Source: Blattamonas nauphoetae | Taxonomy: Eukaryota > Preaxostyla > Oxymonadida | Length of the DNA stretch: 64,000 bases | Direction of reading: 5' to 3' | Assembly (NCBI GenBank): GCA_033064195.1 | Contig: JARBJD010000087.1 | Span: 62,001 to 126,000 of the forward strand | Shown here: piece after piece, positions 20,628-34,400 of the stretch | Layout of the letters: each line of letters opens with the position of its first letter | Numbering within the stretch: the first letter of the stretch is position 1 | Made by a program: the position numbers and the translations under genes | Notes under the pieces: model-generated | Seen by the model: the letters and a program-made list of their open reading frames with translations, nothing else | The model's database searches: none | What the model was told of the DNA's origin: nothing

Positions 20628-22129
20628 TTAAGCTTTTTGGGGGAGTAAGCCGTGAAGATCCATCAAATCACAAGAGTCAATGGCTGAAATCAGAAGATTG
20701 TTGAGTTGGCCATCCCATTCTGTCAAGATCGTCGATTCTAAAAAAATGATGAAGGAGGCGAAAAAGGACATACGACTGTGAAATTTAATAACACCCATGA
20801 TTTGATCAATCGATCCATCGATAAGACCCGAAGAAATAAGCTCAGCAGCGAATGTCTCGACGGTTTCGATATTCTGCGTTGTTGGCTCCATTTCGAGGAG
20901 TGTTGTAAGTTGCAGGAGAGTAATATTGCTGTAAATGAGTGAAAGTGACACAATGTTGGATTTGATGAGGGATGGGTCAAGGAATGGAAGCTGAGGAGGA
21001 AGGAAGAATGAGCGGAGAGAATGCTGCTTAACCGCAGCCTCAGAGATCAGTTTATGTTGACAGCTGGGATGAGAAGAAGTATACAGAACGAAAAGGAAGA
21101 AGAAACAATTGAAGTAGCACGGGGTAATGTGGAAGTGAGTGAGTTCTTGAGTCTGCAACAAGAGTGGCGAAGAATTTGTCACGAGCTTCTCCTGGCGGGC
21201 TAAGAAGAGCGTTCTGAACCGTACGGATTAAGTATTGTTCAGAATTTGGGACATTTGGAACCTTAACAAAGGTTTGTTGAAGAAAAGAAAGATACGAGGG
21301 AGAGAGAATAGAACTTCTGCCTTGCTGATTCAAACTTCTTGTGAATTTCTGCAATTAGAGCATCAGTATACTGAGAAGTGAGAGAGAGGCGTCTTGAATG
21401 AGCCTAAAACGTCAAACCATGAATGGAATTCTGTCTACATCATCATCGATTCTGTCCTTTAGTGAGAGGGCCAGAGCGAATGTGTCATTAGCCTTAACGT
21501 ATGATGGAATAGTTTCGAGGTCTTTCGGATCATATGACTTGATGTTGAGACATTCAGGAGTCATGAGGAGGCAGAAACTGTAATGTGTGTATAGAATGCA
21601 GATCTCTTTCTTTGAATGATTTGAGGCCTTTGACAGTGAAACCTCAAGGATCTTTGCAGCTTCTCCGTATTGTTTCAGATGTTCGAGCTTTTCTGCAACA
21701 ATACGACGAATGATGAATTCTGAGTTATCAAAATGCGAAGAGGGTTTTCCTTCAATCAATTCAATGACAACTTTGCCAACATTAATCTGAATGGAGTCGG
21801 GAATCAGAGCCATTGAGTTTGAGAACGTATCTGTGAGGTTGTATGAAACTTGGGGAGCTTCAGTTGGAATAACTAAATTTGACAAGATACATGGGAAAAT
21901 GATTGAAATTATTGAAGGAGAGATAAAAATATGCACGAAAGTGAACGGGGAGAACGTACTACACTTGAAGAATTCAATGAGATCCTCTTCTTTTGGAGGC
22001 GAGATGATATCTGAGTGAATAGTGATAAAATCACGAGATCAAACTTTGAAGGATGTCTTGATAACCAGTGATCTTGTCCTGGAGATCCTTCTTTGCAAAT
22101 TTCTGGACTCTTGATGCAATCTTGCTCAT
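20628..22129 (-). CDS. CSN4: COP9 signalosome subunit 4
   Basis: Seven exons (minus): 22045-22129, 21963-22010, 21418-21872, 21296-21370, 21107-21261, 20774-21063 and 20628-20737, summing to 405 aa (human CSN4 406). Conserved blocks appear only after splicing: DKITGYQDILQNIISPPKEE, YTDALIAEIHKKFESARQKF and IDQIMGVIKFHS, the last equal to CSN4 FIDQIDGIVHFET in the PCI winged helix. The C-terminal helix WDGQLNNLLISAI matches WDKQIQSLCFQV. Family role: part of the cullin deneddylase. The proteasome lid paralogue RPN5 was considered, but the length and the FIDQ block favour CSN4. Introns are 34-90 bp. Confidence 0.8.
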
Positions 22130-22442
22130 CAGAACTTTGTTGTGGGGAACTGGGTTTCATTCTCCACTTCTGCTTCTCAAGTTATCACTTTCCCGAAGAT
22201 TATTAAATTGAAAAGAGAGAGAGTATTGTAATATTCAGGAAAATAAAAGCTTCAGAGCACTCGACAGATGCTGCGGTTTGATGAAACCGAACTGACATCT
22301 GGAAACGCGTCTTTACATAATAAAAGAAAAAATTATCACGACGGATGGGGAGTAAGGTCCAAATAACGGAATTGTGATGAACTCAGGAGTGGGAAAATGG
22401 GATGTGCATTTCCAGAGATGATCTGTTGATGCATGACGTTGG
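22130..22442. other. Intergenic gap, no gene seen
   Basis: 313 bp between the CSN4 start and the SMCR8-like stop, both on the minus strand. AT-rich, with no tRNA, repeat or credible exon. It presumably holds the CSN4 promoter and the SMCR8-like 3' end. Confidence 0.6.
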
Positions 22443-25400
22443 TCAAATTCTGAGAAGATGAGAACAAAAGGAGGATACAATGAGGATGGGGGCGATTTCG
22501 CTGGAATTCAGCAATTTCATGGCGCGGGCTCGTTTGAGAGCCTGTGCATCGAGTTTGCTCGCAGAAAGGAAGGGCTTGATGTCGGGAGTATAAGCAGTTG
22601 GTTGGACGCCGAGGGTGTCCTCCGTGGAGCGGGACTTGGTGATGACAGAAAAGCTGTCGGAAAGGTCTGGCTTCGATCGGAAAAGCCTCGAGGTGATTGG
22701 GGGGATGTTGTGATGGCGATGGTCGATTGAGGATTGAGACTTTGAGAAGAAGAGTTGGGTCCGCTCTGAGATCACCATCAGAGAAGAGATCAATCGATTG
22801 ACGAACAAGAGGGAGGTGCACGGGTTGGCTTTGGGTGTGCTGCGCTGTGCTTTGTCAGACGGCGTTTGACCAGACTCGGCATCCCCATCAGATTCGGTCT
22901 TCAGTTCGTTGTACTCCGGAATGGTGAACATCCGAGCGATCTCCACTCCGCCTTCGTACATCGGGAAGATGAACAGGGACTTCTTCAAGTTCCAGAAGGT
23001 CGTTCGGTGGGATATGAATGTTGGGAAGGTGGTGACGGCAGTGGAGAGAACGGAAATGGCAAGCCCACTCAGGTCTGCGGGCTCAAACGGTGTTGTTCGC
23101 CAGAGTTCAATTCGACCGTACGGTTCCGACCCAGGAACAAAAAAGGAAAGACCACCAACAATCTTCTCCACTTCCTGCCTGCGAGAGGGGGGAGTGTAGA
23201 TGATGACAGGGATCCCAAGAAGGACAGAAATGGCGCATCGTGGGAACGCGGGGTATGTTTCAAAGAGTTTGGTGAACTCGAAAGCTGAGAAAGTGGGAGA
23301 TGTGAGAAGGGAGAGCGGAGACTGAACGTGTGTCTGGCAGAAATGGTGTTGTGAGAGGGTGTATGGATTGATGTGTGTGAGGTTTGGGAGTGGCGAAGGA
23401 ATCGTTGACGGCGACACAAATGGGAATGGATCTGGAATGTTGGGACGAGAATCTTTGTCAAGAGGATGGAAAACCTGGGCCATTCGGTTCAGCTCTGGCG
23501 TCGCAACTGCATCGAATCGATTTGGTGAATGCACCAATTCTGTTCTTGGGCTGACGTGTTTGCTTCTCTTCTGGCTGGGAGTGTGGTGCGATTCGTCCTG
23601 GTTGATAACAATCGGCGGATGACGAGTTGCATCTTCATCAAGGAGCTTCTGATTCACAACACTCCATGCAAACGATGTGGTGTCTGGATTCTGAGATGCC
23701 GACTCATTCGACACTCTCGACCGAGTTGACGTTGGAGTGTCTGCATTTGTGTGGTGAAGAGTGCTGTCCTCGTCATCCAACTGGTTTAGGAGGCTCATTC
23801 CTCGTTGCATGGAATATGCTCGGCTTGTTGCTGTTGACTGCCGACTGTCCTCAATCAAGAACACCATGTCTCGGGCACTTTTCACATTTGCAAAAAGGTT
23901 CTGTGGTTTCTTTCGGAAAACTGAATCTGGGGTGACAGTTGGAGGTGTTTGATTCAGCGGTGGGAAATTACTTGGCTTCTCCATCACAGTCGGGTTGAAG
24001 GGAGTGGGGAAGACTGTGGAGATGGACTCGAAGTTGTCATCCGACGAGTTGCTCTGGTCCTCAAACGAATCGACGCGGTGGAGGTTGAGGGGTGTGATCA
24101 GGTCGGTGAGGTTAAGACTCGAAATGTTCGTTGTCACTTCGAGGTCTGGGAGCGGCATCTCCGCATTGATGGACACACCAACAATTGTGTTCTGTGCCAG
24201 TTTTGATTCAGACTGTGGTTTGCGACTCCGACTTGGGGTGTGTTTCAAGGAATTTGGCCGCGCTCGTTTGGTTCTTTTGCGAAGAGAGAACGGACCGACA
24301 GTGTCGTACGATTTGAGTATGGAACTGACAGAGTCAGGATCGGTGATGGTGAGGAAGAGTTGGATGAGTGGATGTGTTCTCCGGCGAGTGAATGCGGCAT
24401 TGTGTGAAAGTTCAATCTGCTTGTTGAAGACAGCAGTTTGGGTGATTGAATCTTCTGTTGATGTCGAGTATGGGGAAGTTGGTGTGGAAGAGAAGTAGAA
24501 TGATGTGAGATCTCGAGTCTGGAGGAGAGAATCAACGGTTTGGGATTGGTGCTTTTGAGGGAGGGAAGTTATTGTTGGGTGTGTTGTGAAGTTATGATTG
24601 GAGGCGAATAAGAACAGAATGGAGGAATCGCGTGTGATTTGAAAAAGTGAAGTGAGTAGCATCGAAAAGCTGTTTGGATCCTTCTGGAGGGAGTAGAGTG
24701 TTCGGAACTGCACCAAAAGAGACAGCCGGAAGGGTGGTGGGACAGACAGGATGGAAATGATAAGATTTGTACGTTGTGAAGAAGACTGCTGCGAGAAGGG
24801 CTGGAGAGTGCGAGACATGATTGGAGGGAGTTTCGTTGAGAACGGCGCCTCAGTCGGAAAGTAGGAGCCCTCCTCTGCCATCATTGTGGGGACGTGTTGG
24901 AGAGGCATGCGGGGAGAGTCGGCGGATTGTGCGGTGATGTGGACGAAGTCTGTGCTCAGAGCGGGGCTGACCATCCTCTCTGGTTGACTGCTGTCTGAAT
25001 CGATGTCGCCCCGTCGACTGGTGAGAGTCGACTCGACAGACTGCATCTGATGTTGGATTTCTTGGACGATGGTTCGTGTGATGTGAGGATGGATGGCAGA
25101 GACCATCTTTCCATACTCCTCGCGCAGTGACAGTGTGACCGTCTTCTGAATCCTCCGAGCGATCGACCGGTTGGTCGGTGGAGGGATGTAAAGGTTTTGG
25201 TAGTGAAGCCGTCCGAAAGACAGGATTCCCGCGCGACGGGGGAATGTGATGGGTGCGATTCCGGTGGATGGATGTTTTGTTTTACGGTGCCTGATTTGGC
25301 GACGTATGCTTCGAAAGGCGGAGTCCTTGAGAGGAAGTGGGAGGTCCGTGCCTCCGAGATCGTGGACGGTGCAAGATTCGAGTGTCCGGAAGTAGAGCGG

Positions 25401-26996
25401 AACAGTGCACGAATTGTGAAGCACCCGCAGTTGGGCAAAGAAGACCAGGATGTTCTCTCGACTTTCAACAATCTGGTCCAGGTTTCGAAGGGACTTGTCG
25501 AGCTGGATGTGTTTGTACGTGGATGGCGGAAGGAGGAGCTTGCGAGGTGTGATGGACGGAGCAATGAGGCTCTGAAGGTTGGACAAGAGTGTTCTATCGA
25601 AGTTGTGATGTGGGGTCGGTCTGTTCATCGTGTTGGTGTGAAGAGAGTTGGCCATCAGACCGAGAAGAACACCAACATCATCCTGAAGAGAGAGGAGAAG
25701 AGAAAGAAAAGGGAGGAAGCAAACGAAGGCGTATTTCAGAGGAACTTTGGTCTGTGGAAAAGACCTCGAATAATCAGTCAGAATAGAAAACGGGAAGTCG
25801 TCGGGGTCAGGTTCAGTGTTGTCGTCAGCAGACAGACACTCACTTTGAGTGTCCTGTGGATGCTCGAGAGAGAGGACTTGGGTGAGGGCATCCATCAGGA
25901 CATCAGAGTCGGATGTTGCGTCTGGCTGGGTCGTGTCTGGCACTGTCTCAAGGACGGCTTCGAGAACTTGGAGGGTGTTCTCAGTTTGGACAGAGCGTTG
26001 TCGGAGAGTGGAGTTACGAGACAGGAACAGCTGGCGGCATCTGATGTCCAGGTTGACCAGTTCGTTCATCACATCATGAACAGTATGGTCCTCAAGATCA
26101 TGAGATCCAATCCACTGTTTGCTTTTCCATCTGTTCATCTCGATTTTGATGGGATTTGTTTCTTCTTGATCGGAAGAATCGCGAGGAGAATCGAGACTCG
26201 ATGACATCTGACTGGAACCATAAGTGTCGAATTCGTCTTCATACACCCGAATAATGTCTTCAGTGTTGATGCTACATCCAATGTGTGGAAGTCTATATGT
26301 TCTTTGAAGGCATTCGTTTCGATAGTGTTTGTGGATGAGTGAGGAGAAGGATGGGGAGAGACGTTTCGTTAATGATAAATACGTGTGGTGAATATCTTTT
26401 ATATGGCTCAACAGATCTGCTCGAAAGACGACCCAGTTCTTTGATTGGAGATATCGTGTGATCTGAAGATATTGAGTCACTGACAAAAGATGTAAACCGC
26501 AGTGCATTCCGCTCTCAATTCCCCAAATAAAGACAAAATCTTTTCGACAGATGTGGTTACATAGCAGAGTGCAAATGGACGGACATATCCTCGTGCATTC
26601 AGATCAGAAAGAGTGAATCGATGAATCTACGAATTCATCATAAAGCAGGTACAAATGACAATAAAAAATGATTCAAGCAACAGGAAGAGCAGACAAATGC
26701 ATATAATCTTTCAGAATGATCAATAAGGATGGAAGACGCATCATTTGGTAGAAAATCTGGAATTGATTTGTCTTTAGAGTCTGATTCGGTTGTCATGATT
26801 CGAATAGCAAAAGTGTTCAGGTTCAAGCTAGTGAGAGGATTCTCTTCTGGGTATACAAGAAGGGGGATTGGCTGAAATGAAGCGGTAAAATTGGTGTTGA
26901 GAGAAATGTGAAATTTGAAAAAGATACTCCTTCTTGTTGATTGAATTCAGTTAAAACGAAAAAATCATTGTCGTTTGGTAGATCAGTCTCATGCAT
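22443..26996 (-). CDS. SMCR8-like DENN-family protein
   Basis: Exons 26928-26996, 26695-26871, 26498-26626 and 22443-26462 (minus) give 1464 aa. The spliced N-terminus reads FFVLTEFNQQEGPIPLLVYP, then LNLNTFAIRIMTTES, YAFIHRFTLSDLNARGYVRP and VTTSVEKILSLFGELRAE. This follows the order and residues of SMCR8 (AEFCEQVGPQPLLTIP, FDLNHFSVRIM, YAYVHHLTLHDLEARGFVRP). The C-terminal DENN part includes CAISVLLGIPVIIYTPPSRR and IVGGLSFFVPGSEPYGRIEL. A long Ser/Thr/Pro-rich linker lies between. Family role: a longin-DENN protein of the SMCR8/C9orf72 or FLCN/Lst4 type, acting in Rab regulation, autophagy or TOR signalling. All three introns lie in the first 535 bp; the 4-kb last exon is intron-free. Folliculin is the main alternative. 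Confidence 0.72.
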
Positions 26997-27046
26997 GAGG
27001 AGGGATTGACAATTGTGATCTCCCTGGTCCACAATGATATTTAAAC

Positions 27047-28317
27047 ATGACGAATCTCCCTGGAACGCTTCTTAGAACAGATTTCACTCGTTTTACACAA
27101 CGAAAGACTACCCTATCTGCGATGTCTTATCAAGAAATGGAGGAAGACCCCAGATTAAAGGAGGCTGAATCACTCTATGAGACCGAACGATTCACAGAAT
27201 GTGAATCTCTTCTCAATGAGTATGTGTTTTTTATTGATATATTTGCTTGACTCTGTTGGTAGGCTTCTTGTTCAGTACCCATTAAACTCAAATTATCTCT
27301 CCCTTCTCATCTCAACTCTCTTCTCGATGCCCAAGAAGAATTCGCTTGATCTCCTCTCAACTCGTCTTGCAATTGAGCTTCCAAATGTTTGTTATTCCTT
27401 CTTTAATCAAGAGACAGAGTCCAACTTTCCTGTATTGCACAGGCTGTGCACTCCTACTCGTTGGTCTATTTGACTCAGCAAGATCATTCTTCCAAGATTG
27501 TGTTGATGCTCATCCCCAATTTGCGCCGTCTTTTGTCTGTTTAGGTCATACATATTCTGGAAAAGTTTCATTTTCACCCTTCTCAATCGTGTTCATTCAT
27601 CAATCTTTCTATTCGTAGGATTCCCCAAAAGCGATTGCATCCTATCGCGCAGCTGCCACAATATATCCACAGTTTGATCAATATTTCGTGTTTCAACCTC
27701 ATTATGTGTGTAGATCGATCGTTCCACTCATCTGTGTTGCTCATGAGTATCTCCTCTCAGGAGCTAATACTCTCCTCGCTGAAAGAGTTTTCATGGATGC
27801 TTTCTTACGGGATGAGAATGATATTTGGGTTTTAAATGGTCTTGGAGTTGTTTCACAGAAAAAGAAAGAGTTTGTTCTTTTCGAAGGATTTCTGGTATCA
27901 ACTCTCACAGAACAGAAAAAGCTGAACAATATTTCCGAAAAGCAATAAGTTGCAGTGAAACTCATCCACGTAATCCGCAGCATTCGACTCTCTACATCAA
28001 TCTTGGACATGTACTGCGGAAACAGCGGTCTGTTCCATTTTTCCATCACAATCACAGACAACTTGCTAAAGCCCAAGAAGCCTTTGAGGAGGCACAGAAC
28101 CTGAGTCCGAACGATACGGATGTTTTGGGCTGTTTGGGCTTTGTCCATCACCTTCAGGGGAATCTCCGCGAAGCTCTCGTCTTCTATCATCGTGTCTGCC
28201 TTTGTTTGTCCCTTCATTGTCTTATTAAAGGCTGTGTTGCACGGCGGCGATGGAAATAAGTTCATTGAACATGCCATGGACCTACTGGCAGCACAGGTCG
28301 TGGGTGGAATGCAATAG
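27047..28317 (+). CDS. CDC16: APC6/CDC16 subunit of the anaphase-promoting complex, short form
   Basis: Eight exons: 27047-27219, 27263-27390, 27443-27564, 27619-27671, 27714-27869, 27911-28027, 28058-28193 and 28231-28317, giving 323 aa (298 aa if the second ATG at 27122 is used). The TPR blocks align with the C-terminal half of APC6: QSIVPLICVAHEYLLSGANT, LAERVFMDAF, YINLGHVLRKQR and LGCLGFVHHLQGNLREAL, equal to GLEYGLTNNSKLAERFF, NNLGHVCRKLKKY and GYIHSLMGNFENA. Relative to human (620 aa) the N-terminal TPR half is missing. The first ATG is only 50 bp from the divergent SMCR8-like start. Introns are 30-54 bp and evenly spread. Confidence 0.75.
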
Positions 28318-28403
28318 CGGTTCTGTTTGGCCTTGTTTTCAAAAAGTGGGGAGGAATAAAGATAACAATAAAAGATAATGTGTTGTGAAAATCAGGATCG
28401 CAC

Positions 28404-31400
28404 TCAAGGAAGGAGTCTCCTGGGCTTTCTTTTGGGTTTGGCTTGACCCTTGTGCTTGGCGACGCGTTCGACAATGTCGTCTTCGTCTGATTCGTCGGGA
28501 ATGGTCATGACTGTCCTCTTCACCTTCTTCACTTCAGGAACGATGACTTGCTGCACTGGCCCGCCGTAATCGCTTTCCATGTCCTCGCCCGCGTTGAGGA
28601 TCGGTCGAGCCAGTCCGGCGACCATGCTCGGCCGGAGTTCTGGTTTGTTCTCGAAGAGCGTGTTCGGCACACTGACATGAAAGTCAAGCTGTGTCCGTCC
28701 ACCTTTGTCGTCACGCTTCTTCTGCTTCGACATTTTGTCCTCGACGATTCGGCGGGAGCTGATCACTATGAACTCCACTCGCTGCGACCCTGTGACGGAG
28801 TGGTCTCTCCGGTTGGCCATCGCATCATTATCGAACCTGTCTGCGGACTTCTCGATGAGATCAAGTTGTTCTTGCATGATTTGTAAGTCGATTTGTGACT
28901 CGACACAAACTTGAACGAATTTGTCGATTACAGCCTTCACGCTGTCCACATGTTTGTGCCCGCTATTCCGGCGTCTGATCTCGGGAATCAGATCCGTCGA
29001 GACTTTGGGGTGGTGGGCAAGCTGATGCACAAGATATCCAAATGAGGATTCCGGTCTGAGAGGCCAGAGGCGGTTCATGGATTGCCGACCGTGGATTTCG
29101 GGTTGGCTTCGAATCGACCGACTCGCAGCGAGAGCGCTCTGGACCCAAACATCAAAACAGCGGCGAAGTTCCGTTTCGAAGTGTGGTGGTTTTGGTTCAC
29201 AAAGGATGAAGAGGAAGAGGACAGAGAGGGTCCGGGGAGGGAGGCGGCGATGATACAGGAGAGAACTGAGGAGTCGGAAGAGGGCGTTTCTGACGTTGAG
29301 TGAAGTGTGTTGGAGAGTCGCGAAGATGATCCTCTCGTCCTGTCGGGGAGTGATCAGGACGTTTCGGCCAAACGAATCGCTGTCTGCTGACATCCCGGAG
29401 CGAACGGTGACGGAGCTTGGCGAGTTGTAGTACGGATTGTCTGCAGCTGCTGAGATCGGAGTGAAGAAGTTGTCTCTCGATGGAGTGGCCGTTGCGGCTT
29501 GATCAAAACTGAGCTGCTGTTTGTACGAATGTGACGTTGTGAAGAGTGGAACTGGTGTCACACGCTGGAAGAGCCACAGGTTCATCAACGCGGTGAGGCT
29601 CACCCAGTCTCGGGTGAGAGTGTTGAGTGTGATGGTTGGAAGCGAAGGACGAACCTGGAAATGGTCAAACAGATTTGGGGTGATGATGAAGTTGACAGTG
29701 AGGAGCTGTTGTTGGGAGAGGAAGAGAAGATGGGCGGTCAGGAGACGCTGATATTCGAACAAAAACGGTCGAAGAGTATTTGAGTCGCAGATCCAGTCGG
29801 AATCTGATGTGAAGGAGTTCTCTTCGCTGAAGAGGAGTGGAAGGATCCCGTGCTCTGATAATTGGAGTTGCTCCTCAGCTGTCGGCAGGATCCCTCGGTT
29901 GACCCTGCGAGAGACAAAAACGGCACAGAGAACACGAAAGACGCTGCAGATGAGGACGCATTGGGCGGAGAGTCTGGCAAACCCGCGCGGGGTTGTCTGT
30001 GCAGAATCGATGAGTGATTGACGGAGTTTCTCTGCTTCAGATTCGTCGGAGACCGGCTGGACTTGTTGAGCTTTTGCTTTCGACTTTCCTTTCCCTTTTT
30101 GCTGAACGGGAATGGTGTTGGGAGCTGGACCTCGTTCATCCACCCACGCGACTGCGCAGATCAGCTGAAGAACCCTTTGGATCATCCTCTTCGAACAGAT
30201 CACGTTCACGACAGCATCACCTTCGCTGAGAACCACTCCAAGCACTCGCAACACTTCGCTTGCGTCAATAACCTTGTCGGCGTCGATGGGTGTGGTGTGT
30301 TGTGTTGACAGTGAGTCGCCGTATTCAATCGTGTTCAGCGAGGACAGGCACAGTGACAGTGTCATGAACGTCAATTTCTGGTAGAGGGCTGGACGGGGAG
30401 TCGGTGTCGCTTGGTCGATGAGCATTTCAGACGGTGGAGCTTCAGCTTGTGCCTTCTTCCCTTTCTTTGGTTTGGATGGTTTCGGTGGTGGTGGGGGAGG
30501 AGGAGGTGGGGAGACTGCCTCGATGATGTCGCAGATCCTTTCGGCGACACGAAATGCGAGTCGGTTCATTTGGTCATCTGGAATGAATGTGAGGCCGATG
30601 AGAACCTCAATGCTCCACACACAGACACTCGCATCGCTGAGGCCCCAGTGACGATCGGTTCGTTCGTCGTTTTCGGTTCTCAGATCGAGTCTGAGTGGAG
30701 TCCCGCGTTCTCGACGGAAATCGAGGACGACATCTTTCGGCCTTTCTTCGATCCCCTCCGCATCAATCAGTTTCGATGGAACGAAAGTGTTGGCGACAGT
30801 CGATAAGATCTTCAGTGCTCTTCGACGTAATTCGTGATTTTCGCCTTTGCACAAGAGTAGGAGCTCGACGAAGAAGAGTGACGTTGGGTGGAGGAGGGGC
30901 TGTTCGGACGGGAGAGACGCGGAGAGGTGAGTGATCCGATAGTCAGAAGTGGAGGTGCCCTTCGCTTTGACTGTCGGGGATGCATGGGTGGGATAAAGGC
31001 GAACTGGATCCTGCGAATCGATGGTGGCGAGAGTGAGTGGCCAGACATGCATCGGATTCTGCTGTACGTACGGAATGAAGGGTACACTTGCCTCTGTCGC
31101 ATTCTTTATCTCGTTAATTGACTCCATGAGACTGGTTGACATGCAGAAAGAAAGATCCAGATGAACTGATTGTGTGCTTTCTGATGAATTCTTCTTCTTT
31201 GATTGGGGCATCGGAGATTGTTCCAATACCGTGTTGTTGAAGGGGAAGAGTCGGTGTGATGGCTGAACGACTTGCTTGCCCTTCTTCGTCTGTGGAGGAG
31301 GGGGCGAGCGAAGGAATTGAACAGGCACTCGCTTGTCGTTCTGATAATGTTTGGAGGCGAGTGATGCCATTTCTGAGGCAAGGTACGTCAAATTCTCCAT

Positions 31401-34400
31401 CAACGACTCGTCCAGGCGTGGATTCACACTGCTTTGTGATAAGAAGAGGCTGGGAGATGCTTCGGCAAAGATGAGAGCAAGCTCCATGCCGTTCATAGCT
31501 GCCTGCTCCTTCCTCACGCTTTCCTTGGCGGGGTCTGAGAGTGTCTTCAATCCGACTGACTGAGACTGCTGGTACTCCCACTCGTTCCCATCATCCGACT
31601 CGTCTTCCAACTCGCGTGGCCTCAGAGCCGCTGGCGATGTGAGAATCGAATGCGGTGGAGTTTGGACGTCATTTCTGTCTTTGTTGAACCCAACAAGCGG
31701 AGATGTCTGGACGACGGAGAACAGGCTGAGTGACACTCGATTGCATTGAGCATGTTCGGCAACCATGTCGACAATTCGTTCCATTTGCCCAACCTTGAAG
31801 ACTCCCGACTGGTCGTCGATGGCCATTTCTGTGGACGTCCTTCGAAGTCCGTGAGTTGTCGTCCGGCGGAGGGGAGTGTGTGGATCCATTGCCATCTCGA
31901 ACAAAGTCTGACGAGTGGTCGGGACATCCACTTCCTCGTCGAGCAGTTCGTCTTCATTTGAGTTGAAGAGCGAGTCCAGTGTCAGGTTGAGGTAGTCGTC
32001 GGAGACAGTCATCGCGAACGACGCTGAAATGGCGCAGAGCCAGTTGACGGCGTTTCGTGACAGAAGCATGACGACGGACCAGCGGAGGAGGAGAAGAAGG
32101 CGGGGAGCGAGTTGGCTTTCTTTCGATTTGGATGGATCGACATCGTCGAGCAGACCGCGCATTCGGTCGAGGAGGCGAGACAGGAGTGTGCGTGTGGCGA
32201 CGTGTGTCGGGTCGGAGTGTGATGATTTGATGAGGTCGATCCAATCGTTGACTGTGTCCAGATCGAGTTTCTCGCAGAGTGCGACGAAGGTTCGCTGCAT
32301 CCCAGGACCAACATGATTGGAGAGGTTCATCTCAACCTCAGCTTGAGACAGCGAGAGTCGTCTTCCGAGGTCGGCCCCTCGAGAGTGCTGAGGGGTGGAG
32401 AATTGATTGTCGAGTGCTTGTTTGTTCACTGCCACGTTTCTGAAATTGATGAGAAAGCGGAGGAAGGATGCTGAGACGTTGTAGCGGACGCGCAGAAAGT
32501 GTTGGAACAACTGTTTGGATGACGAAGACAGAGACGAGAAGAAGCGGAGAAGATTGTATGCTCTGAGGGAAGACGAGCTCGTCGGTGGGAGGAGAAGGTC
32601 CTCGAGGAAGACGAGGAGGTACGAGCTGAGAGTGATGAGAACGAGGAAGACAATACCGAGTGGAGTTGACCTTGAACATTCCCATGATTGCATTGCATGC
32701 GATTCGAAGAGAGTGTCGAAGCTGTTTCATTTTCTCCTTCTTCTCGACGTTGACGATCGACATCACATCGTCCTCGGTAATCGCGCTCTCAAAGGCGTCT
32801 CCGTCCAGAAAGAGATCGACCATCGTCCCGGATTTTTCTTCGATTTGAGACTGTCCACGAGGAGTGTCGGATACTTCCGTGACGTCCTGCGGTGGGGCAG
32901 GAAAGACAGTGAAGCGGTCAAATCCTCCTGCGTTGAAAGCGTGAAGGAAGATGAAGGAGAGTGAGACGAAAGTTGTCTGTCTGACGAGATCGTCTTTGTC
33001 TCGGAGGCGGAGAGACAAGTCGCTGGACATTTTGGGAGTGAACTGTTTGTAGAAGCACGAATCGGTGAAGAACGAGGAGACCGAGTGAATAGCTGCCACT
33101 CGAACTGAATCGTTCAAGTCTTCCAGGCTTTCGTTCAACGGTTCTGAGAAAATGAGAGTGACAGAGAGGCAGACTTATGAACTGAGGAATAATGGTGGGG
33201 TTGGCATGCCCAATCTGCATCGTGGAAGCACACAATCGCTCGCGGATGACTTCAGACTTGTCTCTGAACCGTCCCATCCACTCCTTCAGGAGACCGTCTG
33301 CGAGAGAGACGAGAGCTGTGGTGTTCCCTTTCATCATTCGGGCGACGAGCGACACAAATGAGAGGCGAATGGCAATGGTGTCGATTCGGAGCATGTCGGT
33401 GAGGAGGGGATACGTGAAGAAGAGACACAGAGGAGCGTGGATGTGGAGGGTCTCGATGACGACGAGAGACTTCGAGTCAGCCACAGGATTCAGCGGTGTC
33501 TTTGAAAATTGCTTTGCTTTGGACTTGGGCTGCTTCCCTGCTGTTTTGTCTTGATGGGATGGGGAGGCAGACTGGCTTTTTCGGATTTCTTCGTCGTAGA
33601 GGACGATCGGACTGAGAAGACGATAAAGATGAAGAAAAGGATACTCAAAAAGAATCTGCTTGAAGTAGATCGATAATGGTCGCTGGAGAGATTCTGCTGC
33701 TGATCGAAAAACTTCACATGCTGCTTTGTGGTGAATTTCAGCGTACTCCTTTTTATTTGGAATGACGTAGTCGAATAATATATTGAACTGCGATGGGTAA
33801 ATATCATCAGCTGATTCAATGAGAGCTGTAATTATCCTAACCACAAATTTTTCGATGCCAACTGCGTTCCATGGTCTGGAAGAGACATGAATATGAAATG
33901 CAACGAGATGAGACCTGAGGATTTTTATGAGCGTCGAATATATATCATCAAGGAGTTCAGGATCATCAAGTAACAGTGCAACGTCAAAGAGTCGCAGTTG
34001 GTCGCATAGTTCGAGGAGACCAAATGCATCTTGGTAGAGAACCTCTTTATTGCTTTCAAGAAGTTCAAATGTCGACAAGAGGGCACGAAACATTACCTAG
34101 AGATGGTTGAAGATGTTGACGAGAAATAGGTCCATCAAAAAAATTCCAGAGATGAGAAACTTTCGACTGATCATTGGTGAATGGCATATCAGGTGCTGTG
34201 GTACGCAAGAGTTGAATGATGCACTTGAGAGTGTAAACTTGTGCATCTGGTTCTCTTCTTCCGAGTTGAGTAATGAGATTGTTTGAGAGTTTCTTCAGAG
34301 TCTTTTCATCAGGACTCTCATCTTGAGTTGTCAGGAATGCTTCGACGTTCTGTGTGAGAGAAAACAAAATGAACAGTCATTTTAAAAGTAGAAACTTTAA

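Noticed and set aside
20628-22129. Assignment as proteasome lid subunit RPN5 instead of CSN4
   Set aside because: Length (405 aa) and the IDQIMGVIKFHS block with the short C-terminal helix fit CSN4; RPN5 is longer.
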